Assembly: GCF_041081105.1 (NCBI RefSeq)
Contig: NZ_CP163528.1
Span: 496,001 to 560,000 of the forward strand
Origin: Promicromonospora sp. Populi
GTDB taxonomy: Bacteria; Actinomycetota; Actinomycetes; Actinomycetales; Cellulomonadaceae
Length of the DNA: 64,000 bases
Direction of reading: 5' to 3'
Shown here: one piece after another, positions 1 to 8,302 of the stretch
How positions within the stretch are numbered: the stretch's first letter is position 1
Layout: each line of letters begins with the position of its first letter
The notes under the pieces: model-generated
Told to the model about the DNA's origin: nothing
Databases searched by the model: none
What the model saw: the letters and a program-made list of their open reading frames with translations, nothing else
Program-made: the position numbers and the translations under genes

Positions 1-1
1 G

Positions 2-511
2 CGCGAGAACCTGGTGCCGACCCTCGGGATCTGCCTCGGCCTGCAGTCGATGGTCATCGAGTACGCGCGCAACGTGCTGGGCTGGACGGACGCGTCGTCC
101 ACCGAGTTCCACCCGACCAGCAGCCACCCCGTCGTGGCGACCATGGTCGAGCAGAAGGCGATAGTCGACGGCGACGGCGACCTCGGCGGCACCATGCGCC
201 TGGGCGCCTACCCGGCGCAGCTGACCGCCGGCTCCGTGGTGGCCAAGGCGTACGGCGGCGAGCGGGTGTCCGAGCGGCACCGGCACCGCTACGAGGTGAA
301 CAACGCCTACCGCGCCGAGCTGGAGGAGGCGGGCCTGCTGATCTCCGGCACGTCGCCCGACTCGTCGCTCGTCGAGTTCGTCGAGCTCCAGGCCGACCTG
401 CACCCGTACTACGTAGCCACGCAGGCGCACCCCGAGTTCAAGTCGCGGCCCACGCGCGCACACCCGCTGTTCGCGGGCCTGATCGCGGCCGCGCTCGAGA
501 AGCGCGCCTGA
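2..511 (+). CDS. pyrG: CTP synthase, C-terminal part (cut by window edge)
   Basis: This is the glutaminase end of CTP synthase, the cytoplasmic enzyme that aminates UTP to CTP with ammonia released from glutamine. The frame is already open at the left edge, so the synthetase domain and the start lie outside the window. What is visible begins with the class I amidotransferase nucleophile elbow GICLGLQ (catalytic Cys), continues with the family-typical RHRHRYEVN, and ends with AHPEFKSRP, which carries the catalytic His and Glu. The stop codon shares one base with the ATG of the Nudix gene (TGATG), so the two are probably translationally coupled. Confidence 0.93.
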   Translation, partial: RENLVPTLGICLGLQSMVIEYARNVLGWTDASSTEFHPTSSHPVVATMVEQKAIVDGDGDLGGTMRLGAYPAQLTAGSVVAKAYGGERVSERHRHRYEVNNAYRAELEEAGLLISGTSPDSSLVEFVELQADLHPYYVATQAHPEFKSRPTRAHPLFAGLIAAALEKRA

Positions 512-1143
512 TGGTCACCGACGAGGTCACGGACGTCATCGACCCGCGTCCCACCCGGCGCCTCGACGTCCCCTTCCAGGGCCTGATCGTGGACATGGTC
601 TCCGACGAGGTCGACCTGGGTGAGGCCGGCGGCATCGTGCGCCGCGAGTACGTGGACCACCCGGGCGCGGTGGTAGTGGTGGCGCTGGACGACGACGGCG
701 CCGTGCTGCTTCTGCGCCAGTACCGGCACCCGGTCGGAGCCTTCCTCTGGGAGGCGCCCGCCGGCCTGCTCGACCTGGACGGCGAGGAGCCGCACATCGC
801 GGCGGCCCGCGAGCTGGCCGAGGAAGCGGACGTGCACGCCGGCTCCTGGGACGTGCTGCTGGACCTGCTGCCCACCCCGGGCGGCAGCAACGAGGCCATC
901 CGCATCTACCTGGCGCGGGACCTCACCCCCGTGCCCGACGGCGAGCGGCACACCCGCGAGGCCGAGGAGGCCGACATGGTGGTGGTGCCGGTGCCGCTGG
1001 AGGAGGCGGCCGCGATGGCGCTCGCGGGCCGGCTGCACAATGCTGCGACGGTCTCGGGTGTGCTCGCGGCGGCGATCGGTCAGGCCTCGGACTGGGCGAC
1101 GCTGCGCCCCGTCGACAGTCCCTGGGAGTTCCGCAAGAGCTGA
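511..1143 (+). CDS. Nudix hydrolase, ADP-ribose pyrophosphatase type
   Basis: This 210-residue cytoplasmic protein should hydrolyse a nucleoside diphosphate linked to another group; ADP-ribose is the usual substrate of this subgroup. The Nudix box lies near residues 88-110 and reads PAGLLDLDG...AARELAEEAD. The metal-binding REUxEE core is intact, but the Gly before the final hydrophobic residue is replaced by Asp and the spacing from the first Gly to the first Glu looks one residue longer than the consensus. It is coupled to pyrG by a one-base stop/start overlap, an arrangement common in actinobacteria. Exact substrate is not readable from the sequence. Confidence 0.88.
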   Translation: MVTDEVTDVIDPRPTRRLDVPFQGLIVDMVSDEVDLGEAGGIVRREYVDHPGAVVVVALDDDGAVLLLRQYRHPVGAFLWEAPAGLLDLDGEEPHIAAARELAEEADVHAGSWDVLLDLLPTPGGSNEAIRIYLARDLTPVPDGERHTREAEEADMVVVPVPLEEAAAMALAGRLHNAATVSGVLAAAIGQASDWATLRPVDSPWEFRKS

Positions 1144-1171
1144 CTTCGGTCGGTTGCCCGATCGCGTTCGC

Positions 1172-1237
1172 GACTTCGGTCCCTTGCTCTGACATCGGTC
1201 GGTTGATTGACCGATGTCAGAGCAACTGACCGAAGTC
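1172..1237. repeat. Long intergenic inverted repeat
   Basis: Arms 1172-1200 and 1209-1237 pair over 29 positions with a single 2-base mismatch and an 8-base loop; the core is TGACATCGGTC. The motif GACTTCGGTC recurs outside the hairpin at 1142-1151 and, inverted, at 1258-1267. It lies between the Nudix gene and the DUF4230 gene and has no T-run, so it may be a terminator or a dispersed palindromic element. Confidence 0.7.
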
Positions 1238-1359
1238 ATGGGCACTCCCGTGCGAGCGACCGAAGTCGCAGGTAGTGCCGAGCGGCGAGTGTCGGTGGGT
1301 GGCGCTAGCGTGTGCCCCTACAGCGACATGTCGGACATGTCCCAGGGAGGGCGCTCGCG

Positions 1360-2100
1360 ATGACTGGCACCGAGGCTAAGAGCGAGACCAAGACCGAGCC
1401 GGTGGGTTCGGGGACTACGTCGCGCCGGCGGATGCCGGCCTGGCTCGCCGGGATCATCGGCTTCCTGGTCGGGCTGGCGCTTGCCGCCGGGGCGGTGGTG
1501 GGTGTGCTGTCGGTGCTGCGCGACGACTTCCGGGACGCGTTCTGGCAGGTGCTGCGTGAGGGGCTCAATCCGTTCACGACCAGCGAGGTCGACCGGTCGG
1601 AGACCCCGGTGCTGCTCAGCATGCGGGACCTGGCGCGGTTCGTGGCGAGCGAGGCGCAGTACGAGGTGCTCGTCGACCTGGAGACGGACGTCAGGTACCT
1701 GCCCGACTGGCTGGCGGGGGAGCGCACGGTGCTCGCCGTGAACGGCTCGGTCGAGGCGTACGTGGACTTCACGGGCCTCACCGAGGACGCGATCAGCATC
1801 TCGGACGACGGCGCCACGGTGTCCGTCACCCTGCCGGAGCCGGAGCTCGCCGAGCCCCGCATCGACTTCGACGCCAGCCGCGCGCTCACGGAGGACCGCG
1901 GACTGGTCGACCGGGTCGGCGACTTCTTCGACACCGACACCGATGCCCGGCAGGAGGCGCTGGCCGCGGCGCAGGAGCAGATCTCGGCGGCCGCGGCGGA
2001 TTCTGACCTGGACGAACGCGCCCGGACCAACACCGTCAACACCCTTGAGGCGATGTTGTCCTCGTTGGGATACGACCAGGTGGAGGTCGAGTTCAGGTAA
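1360..2100 (+). CDS. DUF4230 family membrane-anchored protein
   Basis: This 246-residue protein has a charged N-terminus, one membrane segment at about residues 25-50 (WLAGIIGFLVGLALAAGAVV) and an exterior domain resembling DUF4230: the run VNGSVEAYVDFTGL, then VSVTLPEPEL, and a C-terminal LGYDQVEVEFR. The ATG at 1360 is preferred because AGGGAGG stands 9 bases upstream; the frame is open further up to a codon at 1312 that lacks such a site. The family's function is not established. It is transcribed alone, flanked upstream by the large inverted repeat. Confidence 0.8.
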   Translation: MTGTEAKSETKTEPVGSGTTSRRRMPAWLAGIIGFLVGLALAAGAVVGVLSVLRDDFRDAFWQVLREGLNPFTTSEVDRSETPVLLSMRDLARFVASEAQYEVLVDLETDVRYLPDWLAGERTVLAVNGSVEAYVDFTGLTEDAISISDDGATVSVTLPEPELAEPRIDFDASRALTEDRGLVDRVGDFFDTDTDARQEALAAAQEQISAAAADSDLDERARTNTVNTLEAMLSSLGYDQVEVEFR

Positions 2101-2163
2101 GCGGCGAAGTTCGCTTACCAGGCGTGTCATAACGAAGTCACAGGGCTGCGCTATTCTCCCCGC

Positions 2164-3165
2164 GTGACCAGCGAACCCGACATGCTTCCCAACGTATCGT
2201 CCCTACCCGCCTGGCTTGTCCCGTCGGTCTACCTCAACTGGTCCGAGGACTGGTTGGGTGAGGCGGTCGCCATCGCGAGCCGCAGCCACGAGCACCGCCT
2301 GCCCGGCGGGGCGGACGGCCCGCAGCGCGGCGACGTCGTCGTCACCGTCGTGGGCTCCGAACCGGGCATCGTCGCCGCGGTCGAGCTCATGGGCGCCAGC
2401 CAGGGCGAGGACTGGGTCAGTGACGAGGTGTTCGGCCCGGACAAGCCTGTGGTCTGGGACGACCTCTTCAACGGCGCCGCGGCCTACGCGCGGTCCTCCG
2501 GCTGGCTGCCGCAGGAGCACGCGCGCCTGGTGCTCGACGGCATCGCCCACCAGTACAAGCACGGCGCCACCGGCACGCTCGACGCGGGCAACTGCGAGAC
2601 CGACGAGCTGTCGCCCAACCTGCACGTCCTGCGCCTGCTGGGACACAAGCAGGTGGCTGGCGCCGACCTGCGCCGCGAGGAGCGCTGCGCCACGTGCGAG
2701 CGGTTCGTCGACGTCATGCAGCTCCACCCGCACGACGACGGCGCCCACGCCGGCGAGACCGGCGAGCGGCCGCTGGCCGAGCTCATCCAGCAGACCTTCC
2801 TGCTGTGCGTGCCGTGCCACGCGCTGCTGCACCCGCACGCGGTGCAGTCGCAGCGGGCGCTGATGCGCCCGTCGTGCCCGTCGTGCGGTCAGCGCGGCGC
2901 CACCAAGCGCATCGTGTGGGGCCAGGAGACCAACGACAGCATGAAGCTGGAGCCGGACGTCGTGTACGGCGGCTTCGACACCCCGGTCCCGACGCCGGAC
3001 TGGTACTGCCCCGAGTGCCACGCCAACTTCTCCGCGGGTGCGGTGGCGCAGCGCACGCTGGGCGACCTGCCGGAGCCCGGGCCGGTGCCCGTACCCGTGC
3101 CGGTTGGTGCCGGCCCGGTGGGCACGCCCCCGGACGGCGAGGACCTCTGGGTCCCGGAGGTCTGA
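2164..3165 (+). CDS. Cys-rich hypothetical protein with zinc-ribbon-like CxxC pairs
   Basis: I do not recognise this 333-residue protein. Its second half holds four CxxC knuckles (CATC, CVPC, CPSC and CPEC, at about residues 177, 218, 239 and 279), a pattern that usually binds zinc, followed by a Pro/Gly/Val-rich tail. The first half has no evident signal peptide or membrane segment. The GTG start has no ribosome binding site, but a -10-like TATTCT at 2152-2157 would place the transcript start at or next to the GTG, so leaderless translation is plausible. A very strong hairpin follows the stop. Confidence 0.6.
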   Translation: MTSEPDMLPNVSSLPAWLVPSVYLNWSEDWLGEAVAIASRSHEHRLPGGADGPQRGDVVVTVVGSEPGIVAAVELMGASQGEDWVSDEVFGPDKPVVWDDLFNGAAAYARSSGWLPQEHARLVLDGIAHQYKHGATGTLDAGNCETDELSPNLHVLRLLGHKQVAGADLRREERCATCERFVDVMQLHPHDDGAHAGETGERPLAELIQQTFLLCVPCHALLHPHAVQSQRALMRPSCPSCGQRGATKRIVWGQETNDSMKLEPDVVYGGFDTPVPTPDWYCPECHANFSAGAVAQRTLGDLPEPGPVPVPVPVGAGPVGTPPDGEDLWVPEV

Positions 3166-3202
3166 GCTTCTCCGCATAGCTGGACGATGTCCGCTTCCAC
3201 CC

Positions 3203-3246
3203 AGCGATCAGGCCCGAAACCATCGAGAGTTTCGGGCCTGATCGCT
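3203..3246 (+). terminator. Strong hairpin after the Cys-rich gene
   Basis: Perfect 17-bp arms (3203-3219 and 3230-3246, core CAGGCCCGAAA) enclose a 10-base loop. A second set of arms, ATGTCCGCT at 3187-3195 and AGCGGACAT at 3253-3261, pairs outside it, giving a nested structure of 75 bases. There is no T-tract, as is usual for terminators in high-GC actinobacteria. Confidence 0.7.
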
Positions 3247-3300
3247 AGGTAGAGCGGACATTCGTCTGCGCGCGGTAGCGTCCCCCGGTGTGGAGACATC

Positions 3301-4473
3301 ATGAGTAGGGATGCCGTTGTTGTCGGGGCCGGGATCGCTGGGCTGACCGCGGCCAACGCGTTGCTGCGCTGCGGGTGGGACGTGCGGGTGCTGGAGCGCT
3401 CGCCCGAGCCGCGCACCACGGGCGCGGGCATCGTGCTGATGGCCAACGCGCTGCGCGGCCTCGACGCGGCCGGAGTGGGCGACGCGGTGCGAGCCGTCGG
3501 GCAGCGGGCATTTCCCGGCACGTTGCGTAACGGCGCCGGACGTGCGCTGGTGCGGGTCTCGCCGGAGGAGATCGCGGCCCGGCTCGGCACCGTGGCCATC
3601 GCCTTCCACCGGCCCCGGCTCCAGGACGCGTTGCTGGACGCGCTCGGCGCCGTCGTCACCTACGGCGCCCCGGTGCTCGCGGTCGATCCGGGCGACGACG
3701 CCCGGCCCGCCACGCTCACCCTGGAGGACGGCTCCACCCTCACGGCAGACCTGGTGGTTGCCGCCGACGGCGTCCGGTCGCGGCTGCGCGCCGCCGTCGC
3801 CCCGGAGGCCGCGGAGCCGGTCTACGTCGGGTCCACGACCTGGCTCGCCGTGCTCGACAACCCCGGGATCACCGAGATGTCCCAGACCTGGGGGCCGGGC
3901 GGTGAGGTCGGCCTGATCGCGCTCGGCGACGGTCAGCTGTACTGGTACGCGACGCAGGTCGGGCCCGCGGGCCGGCCCACGGGCGACCCGGTCGCCGACC
4001 TGGCCGCGGCCCAGACGGCGTTCGCCGGCTGGCACGACCCGATCCCGGCGGTGCTGGCCGCGACGCCGCCCGAGCGGGTGCAGCAGCTCGACCTCTACGG
4101 GTTCCCCGCGCCGATCCCGCGGATGGTGCGCGGCCGGGTCGCGCTGGCCGGCGACGCCGCGCACGCCATGCCGCCGAACGTGGGCCAGGGCGGCGGGCAG
4201 GGCATCGAGGACGCAGTGGTCCTGGCGGCGTCGGTCTCGGGTGCGGACTCCGTGGTCGAGGGTCTGGCTGCCTACGACCGGGTCCGCCGCCCTCGGACCG
4301 CCGGCGTGCTGCGTGCGGCCTGGGCGAGCGCCCGGTTCGGCGAGCAGCTGGCCAACCCGGCGCTCGTCGGGCTGCGCAACGCGGCGCTGACCGTGGTTCC
4401 GGGACGGGTCATGCTGGGCGCCATGTCGCGCTTCACCAACTGGACGCCGCCCCTGCTGCCGGCGGCCCGGTGA
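3301..4473 (+). CDS. FAD-dependent monooxygenase (PHBH/UbiH-like)
   Basis: This 390-residue flavoprotein probably hydroxylates a small, perhaps aromatic, molecule using NAD(P)H and oxygen. It starts with the dinucleotide-binding motif GAGIAGLTAANAL (residues 8-20), has the internal DLVVAADGVRSRLR motif (DG fingerprint) near residue 155, and the FAD ribityl-binding GDAAHAMPPNVGQG near residue 285, followed by GGGQGIEDA. Length and motif order fit class A flavin monooxygenases. GGAG lies 6 bases before the ATG. It precedes a SARP-type regulator on the same strand, so a role in secondary metabolism is possible but unproven; substrate unknown. Confidence 0.85.
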   Translation: MSRDAVVVGAGIAGLTAANALLRCGWDVRVLERSPEPRTTGAGIVLMANALRGLDAAGVGDAVRAVGQRAFPGTLRNGAGRALVRVSPEEIAARLGTVAIAFHRPRLQDALLDALGAVVTYGAPVLAVDPGDDARPATLTLEDGSTLTADLVVAADGVRSRLRAAVAPEAAEPVYVGSTTWLAVLDNPGITEMSQTWGPGGEVGLIALGDGQLYWYATQVGPAGRPTGDPVADLAAAQTAFAGWHDPIPAVLAATPPERVQQLDLYGFPAPIPRMVRGRVALAGDAAHAMPPNVGQGGGQGIEDAVVLAASVSGADSVVEGLAAYDRVRRPRTAGVLRAAWASARFGEQLANPALVGLRNAALTVVPGRVMLGAMSRFTNWTPPLLPAAR

Positions 4474-4483
4474 GCGACAACCG

Positions 4484-4639
4484 CCCAACTGACTAGCCGT
4501 ACCGACTCTGCCGAATCAGTTCCACGGTCGGACCACCCAACTGACTAGCCGTACCGACTCTGCCGAGTCAGTTCCATGGTCGGACCACCCTCCTGACTCG
4601 GCCCAGATACTCGGCCGAGTCAGTTGCGTGGTCCCGTGT
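4484..4639 (+). repeat. Three tandem 52-bp repeats with internal hairpins
   Basis: Two nearly identical 52-bp units (4484-4535 and 4536-4587) are followed in exact register by a diverged third (4588-4639). Each can fold: unit 2 pairs AACTGACT with AGTCAGTT, and unit 3 pairs CTGACTCGGC with GCCGAGTCAG. The array fills most of the gap between the monooxygenase stop and the SARP gene start at 4666. Confidence 0.85.
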
Positions 4640-4665
4640 CAGCGACACCGCCTAGAGTGGCGCGC

Positions 4666-7600
4666 ATGCTCCACGTCACCTCCGCGCAGGGGCCCGGAGT
4701 GCTCCAGGACCCGCATGCGGTGGCGGTGCTCGGCCCGGTCGCCGTGCTGTCCGACGCCGGTCCGGTCGCCCCGCGCGGCACCCGCGCCGCCGCGCTGGTC
4801 GCGCTGCTGGCGCTGGCCGCGCCCCGTGCGGTGCCGGTCTCGGCCCTGATCGACGCGCTGTGGGCGGACGACCTGCCCGCAAACCCGCGTGCCGCACTCC
4901 AGAGCCTCGTCTCGCGGCTGCGGTCGTTGGGTCCGGACGTGGTGCGATCCACGCCAGCCGGGTACGCGCTCGGCGGCCCGAGCGACCTGGACCACGCCCG
5001 AGCGGCGTTGGTGCGGGCGAGGGAGCTGTTGGATTCCGGGTCCGAGCCGCGGGACGGCGCAAATGCGGCTGTCCCGCTCGCCGCTGAGGCATCCGCCCCG
5101 CTCGACGCCGTCAAGGCGTCGGTCCCGCTCGACGCCGCTGAGGCGGCCGCCCTGCTCGACGCCGCCCTCGCGCTGTGGCGCGGCGAACCCGGCGACGGGC
5201 TGGACGACGCCGCACCGGGCATCACGGCCGACCTCCAGGAGACCGCCGGGCGGCTGCACGGTGAGCTGACCGGCCTGCGCCGTCGGGCCGCCCTCGCAGT
5301 GGGGGACCACACGACGGTGACCAGCCTCGCGACCGAGGCCCTGGCCGCGAACCCCCTCGACGAGGACGCGGCACGTGACCTCATGACCGCCCTCGCCCAG
5401 GCGGGGCGACCGGAGGAGGCCGTGCGGGTCTACGGGCGGCTGCGGCACGCCCTGGTCGCCGAGCTGGGCACCGACCCCGCGCCCGACCTGGTGGCACTGC
5501 ACGCGCGGATCGCCCAGGCTGCTCTGCCCCCGCAGTCCCCGGACGGCGCATCCGGTACCGACCGACCGGCCGACGTCGGGCAAACAAGCCCCGGCCGACC
5601 AGGCACCGGCCGCTTCGTGCGCGGCCTGCGCGCCGCCACCACGCCGCTGATCGGGCGTGCGGACGACGTGCGCGCCGTCGTCGGGGAGCTCGCCCGGCAC
5701 CGGGCCGTGACGATCCTCGGCGCGGGCGGCCTCGGCAAGACCCGCCTGGCCCAGGAGGTGGCGCGCACGGTCGCCGAGGATCGGGCGACGGCGTCCGGCC
5801 CGCTCGGTGGGCTGTCGATAGCGGTCGCCGAGCTGGCGGGTGTGCGTACCGACGACGACGTCGCGCTGGCCATCGCCGACGCCCTCGGTGTCTCGTCGGC
5901 GGCAGGCTCCGCACGGCTCTCCGACCGCGTGCTGGCCGGCGACCTGCACGACCGCATCGTGGAGCGCGCCCGGACCGCCCGGACCCTCCTGCTGCTGGAC
6001 AACTGCGAGCACGTGGCCGACGGCGCCGCCCGCTGGGCGGACGTCCTGCTCTCCGCCGCACCCGGGCTCCGGATCCTGGCCACCAGCCGCGCCCCACTGC
6101 AGGTCCCGGCAGAGCAGGTGTACCCGCTGCCCCCGCTGGCCTCCCGGCACGCAGCGCACGCGGCGCACGGCGCGCACCCGGCGCGCACACCCGACGCGGG
6201 GAGCACGCGCGGCCCGGCCGTCGAGCTGTTCCGCCAGCGGGCGCTCGCGGCCCGCCCTGCCGCCCAGCTGCCCGACGACGTCGTCGCCCGCCTCTGCGAC
6301 CGGCTCGACGGCCTGCCGCTCGCGATCGAGCTGGCCGCCGCCCGCGTGCGCACGCTTTCCGTGGAGGAGATCGAGCGACACCTCGACGCACGGTTCGCCC
6401 TGCTGCGCGGCGGCGACCGGACCGTACCCGACCGGCACCGCACGCTGGAGGCGGTGATCGAGTGGAGCTGGAACCTGCTGGAGCGCTCGCAGCAAGAGCT
6501 CTGGCGCCGCGTGTCCGTGCTGCCCGACGGGCTCTCCGCCCAGGCGGCGGCCGCGCTGGGGCGGCTCGGGAGCGCCGCCGCGCCGCCGGGCGGCGACGCC
6601 CCGCTCGACGTGCTCGACGACATCGACGGGCTGGTGGTGCAGTCCCTGCTCGTCGTCGAGCAGCGCGTCGAGAACGGCGGCCCCGCACCCGTGCGCTACC
6701 GCATGCTGGAGACCGTGCGCGAGTTCGGCCTGCTGCGTCTCGCGGAGGCGGGCGAGGAGGACGCCGTCCGCGATGCGCTGCTCGACTGGGCCAAGGCCGT
6801 CTCCCGGCACTCCACCGCCCGGATGCTCGGGCACGATCAGGTCGCCGTGCTCGCCGACCTGCGCCGCGAGCACGAGAACCTGCTGTTCGCCCTCCGCACG
6901 GCGGGGCGCTCCGGGCGTCCGGACGTCGTGGTCCACGGGTACGTGGCCCTCGGCGGGGCGTGGACCCTGCGGGGTGCGGAGGAGCGCGCGGCCGACCTGG
7001 CACCCGCCGTGCTCGACGCCGTCACCGGCCGGGTGGTCCCGCCCGCCGACGCCGACGCCACCGCCCTGGCGCTCGCCTACGCGGCAGCGACCACCGCGTT
7101 CTCCGGGTCGGCGGCGAACCTGCGCGCGCTGGGCCGGCTGCGGCGCGTGCTGCGCGACCATGGGGACGCGGTCAGCTACCGGACCCGCGCGGTCGCGAGC
7201 ATGCTGCTGGCCCCCACACTGGAGACCGTCGCAGAGCTCAGCGAGTCGGCCGACCCGCTCGTCGCGTTCCTCAGCCACCTCGCCGCCTCCCAGGAGGCGG
7301 AGAACGCGGGGCGGCTCGACGAGGCCCTGGCCGACGCGGAGCACGCCTTCCACGTGGCCCAGGGCATCGGCGACGTCGCCTGTCCCGCCGGGGCCGCCAT
7401 GATCCTCGCGGGCGTGGCGAGCGAGGTCGGCGACACCCGGACGGCTTCCCGCTGGTCGGGTCTCGCCCGCGCCGGGCTGACGGCGCTCGCCGCCGACGGG
7501 GCGCTGCGGCAGCTCGACTGGGTCGACCTCAACGCCGCCCTCGACCGCGGTGACCTGGCGGAGGCCGCGCGGGTCTGCGAGCGCCTCGACCAGGCGGGTT

Positions 7601-8271
7601 CGCATGCTGACGAGTCCGACCGTGGCGGCGCCGAGTCGCTGGCGGTCGCCGGGGTGGGACGCGCCGAGATCGCCTTCGCGCGCGGCGAGGTGGCAGAGGC
7701 GCTGGCCCGGTACGAGGGGGCGGTCGGCGTCTTCGCCGGCCGGCCGGGTGTGCGTGCGGGGGAGGCCGTGGGCCAGGGGTACGACGTCGGGGTGTGGATC
7801 GCTGCGGAGCCCGGACAGGACCCGGACCCGTCGGCGCCCTGGGCGGTGATCCTGGGGGCGGCGTGGGCGGTGCGGCTCGTCGGCGCGGGGCAGGACGTGC
7901 GGGCCGGTCAGGTGGCCGACGTCGTGCGGCGTCGGGCCGTGCGGCTGTACCGGGACTGGATGCGGAACATCGCCGACCACCCGGTGCTCGGCACCGTGTG
8001 CCTCGGGGTGGGGGCGGTGCTGGCCCTGGGCGAGCCGCAGCCCGGCGTCGGGCGGCCGGAGCCGGAGCGCGGCCTGGAGCTGCTGGCGCTGGCGGAGGTG
8101 ATGGGCTCCCGGCAGGACCTGCAGGCGTTGCGCCGCGAGCCGGTCTTCGCGGCTGCGGCCGAGCGGTTCGGGGCTGCGGCGGTGGCGGATGCGCGGGCCG
8201 GGGCGGCCGCCGTCGACCGCACGATCCTGGCCGAGCACGTGCTGACGACGCTGGAGCGCCTGGACCGGTAG
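4666..8271 (+). CDS. SARP/AfsR-like regulator with BTAD, NB-ARC ATPase and TPR-like domains
   Basis: This large (1201 residues) cytoplasmic transcription activator resembles AfsR-type regulators of secondary metabolism. Residues 10-90 form an OmpR-like winged helix (VAVLGPVAVL..., ALIDALWADDLP), and residues 95-280 a bacterial transcriptional activator domain ending GTDPAPDLVALHARI. An STAND-type ATPase follows, with Walker A GAGGLGKT near residue 353, Walker B TLLLLDN near 440 and GLPLAIELAAARV near 548. The last 600 residues are helical and Ala/Leu-rich, as in TPR repeats. The ATG at 4666 is chosen because the alternative TTG at 4624 lies inside the 52-bp repeat. Targets are unknown; the neighbouring monooxygenase and DrrAB exporter are candidates. 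Confidence 0.88.
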   Translation: MLHVTSAQGPGVLQDPHAVAVLGPVAVLSDAGPVAPRGTRAAALVALLALAAPRAVPVSALIDALWADDLPANPRAALQSLVSRLRSLGPDVVRSTPAGYALGGPSDLDHARAALVRARELLDSGSEPRDGANAAVPLAAEASAPLDAVKASVPLDAAEAAALLDAALALWRGEPGDGLDDAAPGITADLQETAGRLHGELTGLRRRAALAVGDHTTVTSLATEALAANPLDEDAARDLMTALAQAGRPEEAVRVYGRLRHALVAELGTDPAPDLVALHARIAQAALPPQSPDGASGTDRPADVGQTSPGRPGTGRFVRGLRAATTPLIGRADDVRAVVGELARHRAVTILGAGGLGKTRLAQEVARTVAEDRATASGPLGGLSIAVAELAGVRTDDDVALAIADALGVSSAAGSARLSDRVLAGDLHDRIVERARTARTLLLLDNCEHVADGAARWADVLLSAAPGLRILATSRAPLQVPAEQVYPLPPLASRHAAHAAHGAHPARTPDAGSTRGPAVELFRQRALAARPAAQLPDDVVARLCDRLDGLPLAIELAAARVRTLSVEEIERHLDARFALLRGGDRTVPDRHRTLEAVIEWSWNLLERSQQELWRRVSVLPDGLSAQAAAALGRLGSAAAPPGGDAPLDVLDDIDGLVVQSLLVVEQRVENGGPAPVRYRMLETVREFGLLRLAEAGEEDAVRDALLDWAKAVSRHSTARMLGHDQVAVLADLRREHENLLFALRTAGRSGRPDVVVHGYVALGGAWTLRGAEERAADLAPAVLDAVTGRVVPPADADATALALAYAAATTAFSGSAANLRALGRLRRVLRDHGDAVSYRTRAVASMLLAPTLETVAELSESADPLVAFLSHLAASQEAENAGRLDEALADAEHAFHVAQGIGDVACPAGAAMILAGVASEVGDTRTASRWSGLARAGLTALAADGALRQLDWVDLNAALDRGDLAEAARVCERLDQAGSHADESDRGGAESLAVAGVGRAEIAFARGEVAEALARYEGAVGVFAGRPGVRAGEAVGQGYDVGVWIAAEPGQDPDPSAPWAVILGAAWAVRLVGAGQDVRAGQVADVVRRRAVRLYRDWMRNIADHPVLGTVCLGVGAVLALGEPQPGVGRPEPERGLELLALAEVMGSRQDLQALRREPVFAAAAERFGAAAVADARAGAAAVDRTILAEHVLTTLERLDR

Positions 8272-8302
8272 TCCAGGCGCTCCGAGGTGTGGCGGGGGTG
8301 CG

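Noticed and set aside
409..1245. Long minus-strand open frame across the Nudix gene
   Set aside because: Arg/His/Gly-rich composition, no motifs, and it is the antisense shadow of two well-supported genes; such frames are common in very high-GC DNA.
4484..4639. Reading the 52-bp repeats as a small CRISPR
   Set aside because: The units abut each other with no spacers and the third has diverged; there are no cas genes.
4639..8238. Minus-strand open frame of about 1200 codons opposite the SARP gene
   Set aside because: Low-complexity His/Arg/Gly/Val sequence with no domains; mirror of the SARP gene, whose ATPase and DNA-binding motifs are clear.
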